DNA of 39,602 nt from Ruminococcus sp. Phil15 (GTDB lineage Bacteria; Bacillota; Clostridia; Oscillospirales; Ruminococcaceae), in NCBI GenBank assembly GCA_001940995.1, contig MSHC01000047.1, positions 52,954 to 92,555 of the forward strand, written 5' to 3'. Both the position numbers and the translations under genes were made by a program. Shown piece by piece: positions 32,389 to 39,602 of the stretch (the stretch's first letter is position 1; each line of letters opens with the position of its first letter). The notes beneath the pieces were generated by a model, which saw only the letters and a program-made list of their open reading frames with translations, did no database searches and was not told where the DNA came from.

Positions 32389-34278
32389 TTGAATTTAAGA
32401 AGATATAAATTGTTTTTAGTAGACATGGGAATATTTGAAGTTACATATATTCTGGTTTTTTTGATGGAAAAGCTGCGAATCAGCTCGCTCTTGGCTAACG
32501 GAGAGATAAATCTTTTAAAGTTTTTTGTGGCTTTTGCAGTTCTTGCATTTGTGAGAATACTGTTAAAGGTGTACAAGCCCGTCTGGAGATATGCAACGAC
32601 TAAAGCATATCTCAGATTGTCGCTTGCCGATTTCATAGCAGGCGTTGTGTTTGTTGCTATTGGATTGGTTATTCCGCAGGTAAGTCTAGGATTTGTATGT
32701 ACATTGGTTTTGTATATGGCAAACCTGTTGCTTGTATTATTCAGCAGGTTTTTGTATCAAGTTTATTATGCCTTCCGTGCAAAAAATGCAGACACGGTCA
32801 ACAATAAAATCAAGATAGCAATCGTCGGTGCAGGAAATGTTGGTGCAAATCTAGCCGAGGAGCTTCTGCGTAACCCAAGAGCGCATTACGTTCCTTTGTG
32901 CTTTATTGATAAGGACACCGAAAAGGCCGGAAGCTCAATCGAGGGAATAAATATTATCCTTGAGGATGAGCATATTGTAGATAAGATTTCAAAAATGGAT
33001 ATACAGGAAATTATTATCGCAATACCCGACGCTGACACATACGAAAAAACAAGGCTCTACAATCTGTATAGAGAGACAGGATGTAAGGTTAAGATTTATG
33101 ATTATCCTTTCTCTGCCAAAACTCAGGAAAGCGGAAAGAGGAGTCTCCGTGAATTTCAGATAGAGGACCTTTTGTTCCGTGTTGCTATAAAAGTTAAGAG
33201 CGACAGAACTGTCAGCTTTTACGCTAATAAAACCATTCTTGTAACAGGCGGCGGAGGTTCAATAGGCAGTGAGCTTTGCAGACAGATTGCCAAGCTTTCA
33301 CCCAAAAAGCTTGTAATTGTTGATATCTATGAGAACAATGCATATGATATCCAGCAGGAACTCATAAGGAAATATGGCGACAGCCTTAAGCTTGAAGTAT
33401 ACATCGCATCTGTCCGTGATGTAAAGCGCATGGATCAGATTTTCAGAGACGTAAGACCTCAGCTCGTTTTCCACGCAGCAGCTCATAAGCACGTTCCTCT
33501 TATGCAGGTAAGCGGATGTGAAGCCATAAAGAATAATGTAATGGGTACATATAATGTAGCAAACCTCGCAGAAAAATACGGCGTTGAAAAGTTCCTGCTT
33601 GTGTCAACAGATAAGGCGGTTAATCCAACAAACATTATGGGAGCATCAAAACGTGTCTGTGAAATGGTTATCCAGTGCAGAAATGATAGCAAGACCGAAT
33701 TTACCGCTGTGCGTTTCGGTAACGTGCTTGGCAGTAACGGCTCAGTAATTCCTTTGTTCAGAAGGCAGATTGAAGCAGGCGGGCCTGTTACAATCACAGA
33801 CAAGCGTATTATAAGATACTTTATGACAATTCCTGAGGCAGTGGGACTCGTAATGGAAACCTGCTGTATCGCAAAGAACGGCGAGCTGTTTGTCCTCGAT
33901 ATGGGCAAGCCTGTAAAGATTATTGACCTCGCAGAAACGCTCATTAAAATGTCAGGCTTTGAGCCTTATGTGGATATTGACATAGAGGAAATAGGTCTTA
34001 GACCCGGAGAGAAACTCTATGAGGAGCTTCTTATGAAAACTGAGGAGCTTGACAAAACGGAGAACGAGCTTATCTTTATTGAACGTGATAAGGGCCTTAC
34101 CCGTGAGGAGGTCGAAATTAAGCTGAGTATCCTTAATAAGGCGGTAGAAAATGAGTCAAGTATACTTGACGCCATAAGAGCTACTGTTCCTACATACCAC
34201 GACCCCGAAGAAGTTAACGCCAAGGCAACTTACTCAGAAGAAATGCATAACATTAACGAAGTATGTACTGTAAGTTAA
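32389..34278 (+). CDS. Membrane UDP-GlcNAc 4,6-dehydratase (PglF/CapD type)
   Basis: Predicted to convert UDP-GlcNAc to the UDP-4-keto-6-deoxy sugar used for bacillosamine-type sugars. The 629-aa protein has four N-terminal membrane helices (1-120), a first Rossmann domain (VGAGNVGANL near 146) and the SDR domain from about 284 (VTGGGGSIGS). The active site STDKAVNP..IMGASK gives D408, K409, M417 and K421, the Asp-Lys-Met set of retaining PglF-type enzymes. The start is TTG with GGGGTGTAGGG before it; the first ATG (32425) would cut the first helix. It has its own promoter and terminator, yet is 24 kb from the aminotransferase that could use its product. Confidence 0.9.
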   Translation: MNLRRYKLFLVDMGIFEVTYILVFLMEKLRISSLLANGEINLLKFFVAFAVLAFVRILLKVYKPVWRYATTKAYLRLSLADFIAGVVFVAIGLVIPQVSLGFVCTLVLYMANLLLVLFSRFLYQVYYAFRAKNADTVNNKIKIAIVGAGNVGANLAEELLRNPRAHYVPLCFIDKDTEKAGSSIEGINIILEDEHIVDKISKMDIQEIIIAIPDADTYEKTRLYNLYRETGCKVKIYDYPFSAKTQESGKRSLREFQIEDLLFRVAIKVKSDRTVSFYANKTILVTGGGGSIGSELCRQIAKLSPKKLVIVDIYENNAYDIQQELIRKYGDSLKLEVYIASVRDVKRMDQIFRDVRPQLVFHAAAHKHVPLMQVSGCEAIKNNVMGTYNVANLAEKYGVEKFLLVSTDKAVNPTNIMGASKRVCEMVIQCRNDSKTEFTAVRFGNVLGSNGSVIPLFRRQIEAGGPVTITDKRIIRYFMTIPEAVGLVMETCCIAKNGELFVLDMGKPVKIIDLAETLIKMSGFEPYVDIDIEEIGLRPGEKLYEELLMKTEELDKTENELIFIERDKGLTREEVEIKLSILNKAVENESSILDAIRATVPTYHDPEEVNAKATYSEEMHNINEVCTVS

Positions 34279-34282
34279 CGGT

Positions 34283-34320
34283 AAATCTCCCGAAGTTTCA
34301 GCTTTGGGAGATTTTTATTT
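34283..34320 (+). terminator. Intrinsic terminator after the CapD/PglF-type gene
   Basis: AAATCTCCCGAAG pairs with CTTTGGGAGATTT around a short loop, followed by TTATTT. A classic terminator 5 bp after the stop codon. Confidence 0.9.
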
Positions 34321-34367
34321 CTAATGCAGGATTTGCTGTTTATACATTTACTCCTAGTATCACATAA

Positions 34368-34402
34368 AAAGAGGCACAGAATAATCTGTGCCTCTTTATT
34401 TA
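34368..34402 (-). terminator. Terminator of the AraC-family gene
   Basis: AAAGAGGCACAGA (34368-34380) pairs perfectly with TCTGTGCCTCTTT (34385-34397). On the minus strand it is followed by TTATG after a TTTTT run, just beyond the stop codon of the regulator; it could also act on plus-strand transcripts. Confidence 0.88.
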
Positions 34403-35173
34403 CTTTTCGGGAACAATATCGCCGATGCTGAAATACATAGTTCTGTATTTTCGTGGCGTCATACCTGTTGCATTTTTAAATACATTTATGAATGCACTCT
34501 GCGATGAAAAACCAAGCGCAAGAGAGATATCCGTCTGCGAAAAGTCAGAGTATCTTAGCAGATTTTTCGCTGTCTCTGTCTTTGCGTTTAGTATAAACTT
34601 TTTGATTGAAACGCCCGTTTCGTCAGAGAAAAGCCTCGAAAGGTACGAAGCGTTGAGACCAACTACATCTGCCAGAAGCTCAACGGTAAGCTTCTCGTGA
34701 AGATGCTCGTATATGTAATCTACGCATTTTCTTATGTGGATAGATATAATGTTGTTCTTCTTCAAAAGCTTCATTCTGGTTGCAAAATCTATCTGCATTT
34801 CTTCAATAACTGATAGCGCTTGCTGTGGGGTCTTGCAGTTGTCGCCACGCAGTATGTATATGTCGCTTAGAGTGAAAGCCTCGTCGTGACTAAGTCCGCC
34901 TTCAATGCAAACCCTAGCAATAATGGCAGTAGCAATCACAAGGTGATAGACCATATTGCGGAGGCTATCCGTCGAAAGTGTGCCTTTTCCCTCAAGGTAG
35001 TTGTCTACCGAATTATATAAGCCTTTTTTGATAGCTTCAACATCGCCTGCCTGAATAAGCTTGTAGCGCTGAAACTCATTGTTAAGAGGAGAGCGTGTAA
35101 ATCCGCTTGCTTTCTGTAAATACAGCTTGTAGTTAAGATCCTTGTTCGTGTCCAATGATATCACATCCTGCAC
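34400..35173 (-). CDS. AraC family transcriptional regulator
   Basis: The 257-aa protein has a helical N-terminal domain of no recognised ligand class (about 1-150) and a C-terminal AraC DNA-binding domain with two helix-turn-helices (about 158-250): LTVELLADVVGLNASYLSRL and SQTDISLALGFSSQSAFINV, ending TGMTPRKYR. It is divergent from the MATE transporter gene, with about 150 bp between them, so it probably controls that gene. The longest frame starts at GTG 35173, with another GTG at 35164; neither has a clear ribosome site, so the exact start is unsure. Confidence 0.88.
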   Translation of the reverse strand: MQDVISLDTNKDLNYKLYLQKASGFTRSPLNNEFQRYKLIQAGDVEAIKKGLYNSVDNYLEGKGTLSTDSLRNMVYHLVIATAIIARVCIEGGLSHDEAFTLSDIYILRGDNCKTPQQALSVIEEMQIDFATRMKLLKKNNIISIHIRKCVDYIYEHLHEKLTVELLADVVGLNASYLSRLFSDETGVSIKKFILNAKTETAKNLLRYSDFSQTDISLALGFSSQSAFINVFKNATGMTPRKYRTMYFSIGDIVPEK

Positions 35174-35327
35174 AAAATTTTATAGAAATTCGTTAAAGGT
35201 ATTGTAGCATAAAATGGATATAAAAGCAATAGTTTTGATATAATTATTTTTGGAAAAGTCTATAATGTGATGTGTAAAGAAGTAGAAGATAAAAGAAAAT
35301 GCAACTTCAAAGAAAGGAAGGATTATT

Positions 35328-36719
35328 ATGGCTCAGACTTACGATCTGACAACGGGAAACGTTTCTAAGATTATCTTGAAATTCTTCTTCCCGTTATTTA
35401 TGACAAACCTGCTCCAGCAGTTCTACAATATTGCAGATACAATATTCGTAGGCAAGGGAATCAGCGACAACGCACTTGCCGCAGTAGGAAATATGTCATC
35501 TCTCACATTCCTCATCATAGGCTTTTCAATGGGTCTCTCAAACGGTTTCTCGGTGTCCACGGCGATAAGCTTCGGCGCAAAGGATTATAACAAGCTAAGG
35601 CGATCCTTCGCCGCTTCAATCAGGCTTTCAGCAATTATTGCGGTTATCCTAACGGGACTGAGCGTCATATTTTTAAGGCCCGTGCTTGTACTTATGCAGA
35701 CGCATAACGATATTATGAGCGACAGCCTTACATACGGCTATATCATTTTTGGCGGTCTTATTACAACAATTGCATATAACCTCTGCGCCTGCACGTTAAG
35801 AGCGTTAGGCGACAGCAAGACCCCTTTCAAGGCGATTATCGCTTCAACAATCGTAAACCTCATTCTAAATTATGTATTCATTTTCCCACTTGATATGGGC
35901 GTTGCAGGTGCGGCAATAGCAACAGTTGCTTCACAGGTCGTTTCCACATATATCTGCTTCAGAAAACTCAGAACGATTGAATTTCTCAATCTGACAGGAG
36001 ATGATTTCAGAAACGACGCATCGCTTAACCTCGCACTTTTCAGGGACGGTATCCCAATGGCACTTATGAATTCAATTACAGCGGTAGGCTGCATGGTTGT
36101 ACAGTATTTTGTAAACGGACTCGGCGTCGCCCATACAACGGCATATTCCGCTTGCAGTAAGTTTGTAAATCTCTTTATGCAGCCGGGCTGCACCGCAGGT
36201 TTTGCAATGTCGTCGTTCACAAGTCAGAATTACGGCGCAGGAAACTACAAAAGAATCAGAGAGGGTCTTCACGTCTGTGTAAAGATTGCATTCATCAGCT
36301 ACGTTTTATTAGGCGCAGTTATGCTCTTTGCTCCTACATTCTTAGCAAAAATTATTCTCAGCACTGATGAGCCTACAAAGCTTGCGAGCGAGTTTCTACC
36401 TATCTGCGGAGTAACGCTTATCTTCGTAGACCTTATATTCATATTCAGAAGCGGATGTCAGGCAATGGGCAGACCGTTAGTTCCTATGATATCCGGAGTT
36501 GTTGAGATGATAATGAGAATAATGACGATTTATCTTCTTGTAGATAAGCTCGGCTTCAAGGCAACGGCTCTTGCAGAATCTACGGCTTGGTTCAGCGCTT
36601 TTGCACTCAATGCCATCTGCTTTAAGGTTTTACTTAGCAGAGCTATCAGCGGCAGGGGAGGCAGACAAAACAGCGGTTTTACACTCCACAGACGCAAGCC
36701 GGTACATTCAAATGGCTGA
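35328..36719 (+). CDS. MATE family efflux transporter
   Basis: A Na+ or H+ coupled exporter of cationic drugs or metabolites (463 aa, about 12 membrane helices). The N-terminus TGNVSKIILKFFFPLFMTNL and the repeated FRxxGD/GAxNxxR-type motifs (ALRALGDSKTPFKA; SFTSQNYGAGNYKRI) mark the NorM/DinF-like branch. GAAAGGAAGG precedes the ATG. A TATAAT (35261-35266) and a TTGATA (35235-35240) lie upstream, but with a 20-bp gap, consistent with an activator-dependent promoter; the divergent AraC protein is the candidate. A hairpin follows the stop. Confidence 0.93.
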   Translation: MAQTYDLTTGNVSKIILKFFFPLFMTNLLQQFYNIADTIFVGKGISDNALAAVGNMSSLTFLIIGFSMGLSNGFSVSTAISFGAKDYNKLRRSFAASIRLSAIIAVILTGLSVIFLRPVLVLMQTHNDIMSDSLTYGYIIFGGLITTIAYNLCACTLRALGDSKTPFKAIIASTIVNLILNYVFIFPLDMGVAGAAIATVASQVVSTYICFRKLRTIEFLNLTGDDFRNDASLNLALFRDGIPMALMNSITAVGCMVVQYFVNGLGVAHTTAYSACSKFVNLFMQPGCTAGFAMSSFTSQNYGAGNYKRIREGLHVCVKIAFISYVLLGAVMLFAPTFLAKIILSTDEPTKLASEFLPICGVTLIFVDLIFIFRSGCQAMGRPLVPMISGVVEMIMRIMTIYLLVDKLGFKATALAESTAWFSAFALNAICFKVLLSRAISGRGGRQNSGFTLHRRKPVHSNG

Positions 36720-36732
36720 TTTATACAGATTA

Positions 36733-36765
36733 AGCGGCATAGGTTATCCTATGCCGCTCTTGTTT
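36733..36765 (+). terminator. Intrinsic terminator after the MATE gene
   Basis: AGCGGCATAGG (36733-36743) pairs with CCTATGCCGCT (36748-36758) around a 4-nt loop, followed by CTTGTTT. It could also stop transcripts from the convergent spore-protein gene. Confidence 0.85.
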
Positions 36766-36778
36766 ATAAGAAGTTAGC

Positions 36779-36967
36779 TTACTTGTTGCTGCCGGTCTTG
36801 TAGGAATCGATCATCTTCTTAACCATCTGACCGCCTACTGAACCAGCTTCACGGGAAGTGAGGTCGCCGTTATAACCCTGCTTGAGGTTAACGCCTACTT
36901 CGTTAGCTGCTTCCATCTTAAATCTTTCGAGGGTCTGTCTACCCTGATCTGTTGTAATACCCTTCAT
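36779..36967 (-). CDS. Alpha/beta-type small acid-soluble spore protein
   Basis: A 62-aa DNA-coating protein that protects the spore chromosome from UV and heat and is degraded on germination. The conserved core is clear: LERFKMEAANEVGVNL and then SREAGSVGGQMVKKMI. The GPR protease site is normally around the E-x-A of the first block; here it reads MEAANEVG. A good GGAGTG site precedes the ATG. Expression would be by the forespore sigma factor; no promoter was assigned. It is the clearest sign that the host makes spores. Confidence 0.93.
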   Translation of the reverse strand: MKGITTDQGRQTLERFKMEAANEVGVNLKQGYNGDLTSREAGSVGGQMVKKMIDSYKTGSNK

Positions 36968-37009
36968 TACAAAACACTCCTTAAAATAATTATTATTGGG
37001 CTTTGTGGA

Positions 37010-37465
37010 TTACTCTAAAAGCAATTTTATAGCCGTGGATATCAAAGCGAAGTCTGTATCCGTCTGTTCGTCTATAAAACATTGCAGTTCCTTTGGTTCG
37101 ATTATTTCACCGTTTAAAGCCTTGATGCTTCTCTGAAGCGAAATCAGAAGACCGTCGGGTGAATTACTCGAATAACTTATCGTTGCCCTGTCTGAGCTAC
37201 CGTATGTTATGAGAGGCGTATTGTTAATGCCTTTGCATAGCTTGCGGTTCGCATTTTCGTATGGCATAATCAAAGCGCTGCATTTTATCATTTTATCTGC
37301 CTTAAAGTAGTTTTCATCTGTCAGAACACAAATAATTTCGTGTTCCGTTTCATCAAATCGTTCCTTTGATTCTTCAAAGGAGTAAATATTGATGACTTTA
37401 TCTGAAAAGATTTCTTTAAGACGCTTAGCTTTTAGCTTGCAGTCAATTAAGCAAATACAATCCAT
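37010..37465 (-). CDS. Uncharacterised protein, 151 aa
   Basis: Not a family I can name. It is soluble, with no signal peptide. The order of features is an N-terminal strand with Cys (MDCICLIDCK), a central strand ALIMPYENANRK, then ITYGSSDRATISYSS and LLISLQRSIKALNG followed by EIIEPKELQ. The Gly-Ser-rich turn followed by QRSI and an IEPKE motif looks like a conserved pattern in Clostridia, so a true gene is likely. It lies behind the spore-protein gene on the same strand, 42 bp upstream, and might be read with it. Confidence 0.7.
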   Translation of the reverse strand: MDCICLIDCKLKAKRLKEIFSDKVINIYSFEESKERFDETEHEIICVLTDENYFKADKMIKCSALIMPYENANRKLCKGINNTPLITYGSSDRATISYSSNSPDGLLISLQRSIKALNGEIIEPKELQCFIDEQTDTDFALISTAIKLLLE

Positions 37466-37707
37466 CTTTCTCCCGTATATTTCGATAAGCTTTCTTTTTG
37501 TTTCTTATCGAAGCGGCAGTTCGTTGTCGCTAATGATATTCTATCCGCTGTATTACGTTATATTCAAAAATGTGAAATGACAAATATTGCAATTATTTCG
37601 ATTGTACATCTGCTTGTTAATAAAAAGTTAATATTTTTCTTCGACATATATGCTATAATAAATATGTATGCAAATTATGTTGTTTTTTAGAGAAAGCGAG
37701 GTCGTCT

Positions 37708-38682
37708 ATGGCAAAAAAACCTCTTTATAAAAGACTGAAATATCAAAACATATTATTTGTTCTTGTGCTTGTGATATTTGTAATTTTTCTTATTGCGCTT
37801 ATCAAAGATTCAAAGGAAGATAATTCATCTTCATCATCTTCATCTCTGTCTGATTCCTCGGTATCTGATTCAGGTCAGAAAGGAAATAATTCATCTTCGC
37901 TTTCAGAAAATGTAACGACAGAAAGCGTATTAGGCAAGATTGAGTATACTTATTTGAAGTTCACCGAGAGTGCGGTACACGAGGGAGAGCTTGTCCTTAT
38001 AAGTCCTAACCATGCATTTTCAGGCGAAGCGCCTCAGGACTGTATTTCTGTCTACGACTTTATGTATAACGATAATAGGGATAAGCTTTTTTCGATAAAG
38101 AGCGGAGAAGTTAAAGCAAGATCAAATGTCCTCACCGCTGTAAACTCAATGATGTCGGATTTTTATAATCTCTATGGTTCGGCTGCCGTTGTTCTTATGA
38201 ACGGATACAATCCCAACGACAAAGCGCAGGAATTCTCAGCCGGTTATTCCGTTGAATTTTTCTATCATAATTCCGACGGCTCATATTCGGTATTTAACCC
38301 GCTCGGAAGCTATGCATGGATTGCGGATAACGCATATAAATATGGCTTGATTATGCGCTATCCTGATGATAAAGCGACTGTAACGGGGGTTACAGGTTCA
38401 ACAGGCATTATAAGATATGTCGGTAAGCCGCACGCACAGATTATGTACAAAAATAATATGTGCCTAGAAGAATACCTCGATTTTATTAAAGAGCATAGCT
38501 ATGAAAACGCCATCGGATATACAACAGACGACGGCAAAAACTATGCTATCTATTACGCCGCATCTGAGGGAAATGAAACAAATATCAAAATTCCTACAGA
38601 CTCCGACGGCGACGCATATAAGTTTACCATTTCAGGCAATAACACAGACGGATATATTATTACCGTTAATTTGCCCGATTGA
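37708..38682 (+). CDS. Membrane-anchored VanY-like protein, probably inactive
   Basis: A 324-aa type II membrane protein: one N-terminal helix (14-36), a Ser-rich linker (40-75) and an extracellular domain. The C-terminal part follows the layout of M15B D-alanyl-D-alanine carboxypeptidases (VLMNGYN, AWIADNAYKYGLIMRYP, RYVGKPHAQIM, CLEEYLDFI). The zinc motif SxHxxGxAxD is replaced by EFSAGYSVEF (His to Phe, Asp to Glu), and the ExWH motif before RYVG reads STGI, so the zinc and catalytic residues are gone. It may bind peptidoglycan or act as a scaffold. A TATAAT at 37654 lies upstream. It is 38 bp before mrp. Confidence 0.8.
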   Translation: MAKKPLYKRLKYQNILFVLVLVIFVIFLIALIKDSKEDNSSSSSSSLSDSSVSDSGQKGNNSSSLSENVTTESVLGKIEYTYLKFTESAVHEGELVLISPNHAFSGEAPQDCISVYDFMYNDNRDKLFSIKSGEVKARSNVLTAVNSMMSDFYNLYGSAAVVLMNGYNPNDKAQEFSAGYSVEFFYHNSDGSYSVFNPLGSYAWIADNAYKYGLIMRYPDDKATVTGVTGSTGIIRYVGKPHAQIMYKNNMCLEEYLDFIKEHSYENAIGYTTDDGKNYAIYYAASEGNETNIKIPTDSDGDAYKFTISGNNTDGYIITVNLPD

Positions 38683-38722
38683 TAATATCAAAAATAATAT
38701 ATAAGGAGATTTGATATCAAAT
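38679..38722 (+). promoter_or_regulatory. Two related palindromes before mrp
   Basis: TTGATAATATCAA (38679-38691) and ATTTGATATCAAAT (38709-38722) are both palindromic and share TTGATA/TATCAA halves. The second spans the gap between the ribosome site AAGGAG and the ATG. They could be operator sites, or could pair in RNA across the ribosome site. Confidence 0.4.
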
Positions 38723-39548
38723 GAGCGAATGTACACATGACTGCTCGACTTGCAGTGCAAATTGTGACAGCAGAAAACAGGACTTTCACGAAGAACCGCA
38801 CGAATTCAGTAAAATCAAAAAGGTTATCGGCGTTGTCAGCGGTAAGGGCGGCGTAGGTAAGTCTATCGTTACCTCAATGCTTGCAACTCTCGTTAACAGA
38901 AACGGTTTTTCAACCGCTATTCTCGATGCGGATATCACAGGTCCGTCTATTCCTAAGGCTTTCGGTATCCACGAAAGAGCGTCGGGCGATGACAAGGCAA
39001 TTTTCCCTGTAAAGACAGTCAAGGGAATTGAGATTATGTCGGTTAACCTTCTTCTCGAAAATGAGTCTGACCCGGTTGTCTGGAGAGGTCCTGTGATTGC
39101 AGGCGTTGTAAAGCAGTTCTGGCAGGACGTTATCTGGGACGACGTTGACTTTATGTTTGTTGATATGCCTCCGGGAACAGGAGATGTCCCTCTTACAGTC
39201 TTCCAGACAATCAGACTTGACGGCATCATTATCGTAGCTTCTCCGCAGGAGCTTGTTTCTATGATCGTAGAAAAGGCTGTAAAGATGGCTAAGATGATGG
39301 ACATTAAAATCCTTGGCGTAATCGAAAATATGAGCTATGTTGAGTGTCCTGACTGTGGAAAGCAGATCAAGCTCTACGGTGAAAGCCATATTGACGAGAT
39401 TGCAAAACAGCACGATATTCCTGTACTTGCAAAGCTTCCGGTTGTGCCTGAGCTTGCACAGCAGGTTGACAACGGATTGATCGAACTATTTGAGGGAGAT
39501 TGGCTGGACGATTGTGCCAATAATATTATTGCGCTTCTTGACGAATAG
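38721..39548 (+). CDS. mrp: Mrp/NBP35 family iron-sulfur carrier ATPase
   Basis: A P-loop ATPase (275 aa) that holds and transfers [4Fe-4S] clusters to apo-proteins in the cytosol. The N-terminal cysteines C4, C8, C11 and C15 form the NBP35-type cluster motif. The deviant Walker A is SGKGGVGKS (about 40-48); VDMPPGTGD is the second nucleotide motif; and ECPDCGKQ carries the conserved CxxC that bridges the dimer. The length fits the short Gram-positive form without a DUF59 domain. AAGGAG precedes the ATG. Confidence 0.93.
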   Translation: MSECTHDCSTCSANCDSRKQDFHEEPHEFSKIKKVIGVVSGKGGVGKSIVTSMLATLVNRNGFSTAILDADITGPSIPKAFGIHERASGDDKAIFPVKTVKGIEIMSVNLLLENESDPVVWRGPVIAGVVKQFWQDVIWDDVDFMFVDMPPGTGDVPLTVFQTIRLDGIIIVASPQELVSMIVEKAVKMAKMMDIKILGVIENMSYVECPDCGKQIKLYGESHIDEIAKQHDIPVLAKLPVVPELAQQVDNGLIELFEGDWLDDCANNIIALLDE

Positions 39549-39580
39549 TCTATTAAAATACAAGCCCCGTGAGGATATTA

Positions 39581-39602
39581 ATGCACAAGTCCGTAAAAAA
39601 CG
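39581..39602 (+). CDS. Possible start of a further gene, cut by window end
   Basis: A GTGAGGA ribosome-like site lies 5-6 nt before ATG 39581, and the frame is open to the window end (7 codons, MHKSVKN). Too short to identify. Confidence 0.3.

Noticed and set aside
1-39602. CRISPR arrays, insertion sequences, rRNA, riboswitches such as T-box or lysine
   Set aside because: No regular repeats, transposase motifs, rRNA segments or recognisable riboswitch cores were seen; the lysA leader is too short for a lysine riboswitch.

Overview
The window looks like a chromosomal segment of a low-GC, spore-forming Firmicute, most likely an Oscillospiraceae/Ruminococcus-like gut Clostridium. The evidence is an alpha/beta-type small acid-soluble spore protein, Ser/Thr-rich lipoproteins, strong AGGAGG-type ribosome sites, consensus sigma-A promoters and NBP35/Mrp. 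Family assignments come from reading the translated sequences. No database search was run, and no genus is claimed.

Left flank (1-6800), housekeeping style: a tRNA-Ser(CGA) gene on the minus strand with its terminator and a 24-bp copy of its 3' end at the window edge; lysA (diaminopimelate decarboxylase) abutting a Cof-type HAD phosphatase; a membrane-bound PAS-GGDEF diguanylate cyclase; a glycerophosphodiester phosphodiesterase; and a parvulin-like lipoprotein.

Central island (about 6960-29975): a Wzx/Wzy-type surface-polysaccharide cluster read rightward from a consensus promoter (6963-6991) through a leader with a terminator-like hairpin. It contains (a) a PglE-like aminotransferase, a PglC-like phosphoglycosyl transferase, a class I/II aminotransferase, a D-2-hydroxyacid dehydrogenase and an ATP-grasp ligase, which together could build a 4-(hydroxyacyl)amido-trideoxyhexose like the Neisseria glyceramido sugar; (b) two acyltransferases, a putative glycosyltransferase and UDP-galactopyranose mutase; (c) a CapE-like dehydratase with an RmlD-like reductase for an L-2-acetamido-6-deoxysugar; (d) an IspD-like cytidylyltransferase, an SDR, an AraD-type pentulose-phosphate epimerase and a LicD transferase, which look like a CDP-alditol/phospho-alditol decoration module; and (e) a GT4 glycosyltransferase, a Wzy-like polymerase and a Wzx flippase. 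The cluster is followed by 685 bp of decayed or small-ORF DNA, a UDP-glucose dehydrogenase of visibly different base composition, a small HTH protein, a Phd/RelE toxin-antitoxin pair and a metallophosphoesterase pseudogene. The island ends inside an ankyrin-like gene that has lost its 5' end.

Right flank (30000-39602): a CAP-domain lipoprotein, a truncated thioester-domain surface protein, a PglF/CapD-type UDP-GlcNAc 4,6-dehydratase with its own promoter (which could feed module a), a divergent AraC regulator and MATE transporter pair, a spore protein, an unrecognised 151-aa protein, a membrane protein with a VanY-like fold that has lost its zinc and catalytic residues, and Mrp/NBP35. Most flanking transcription units end in recognisable hairpins.
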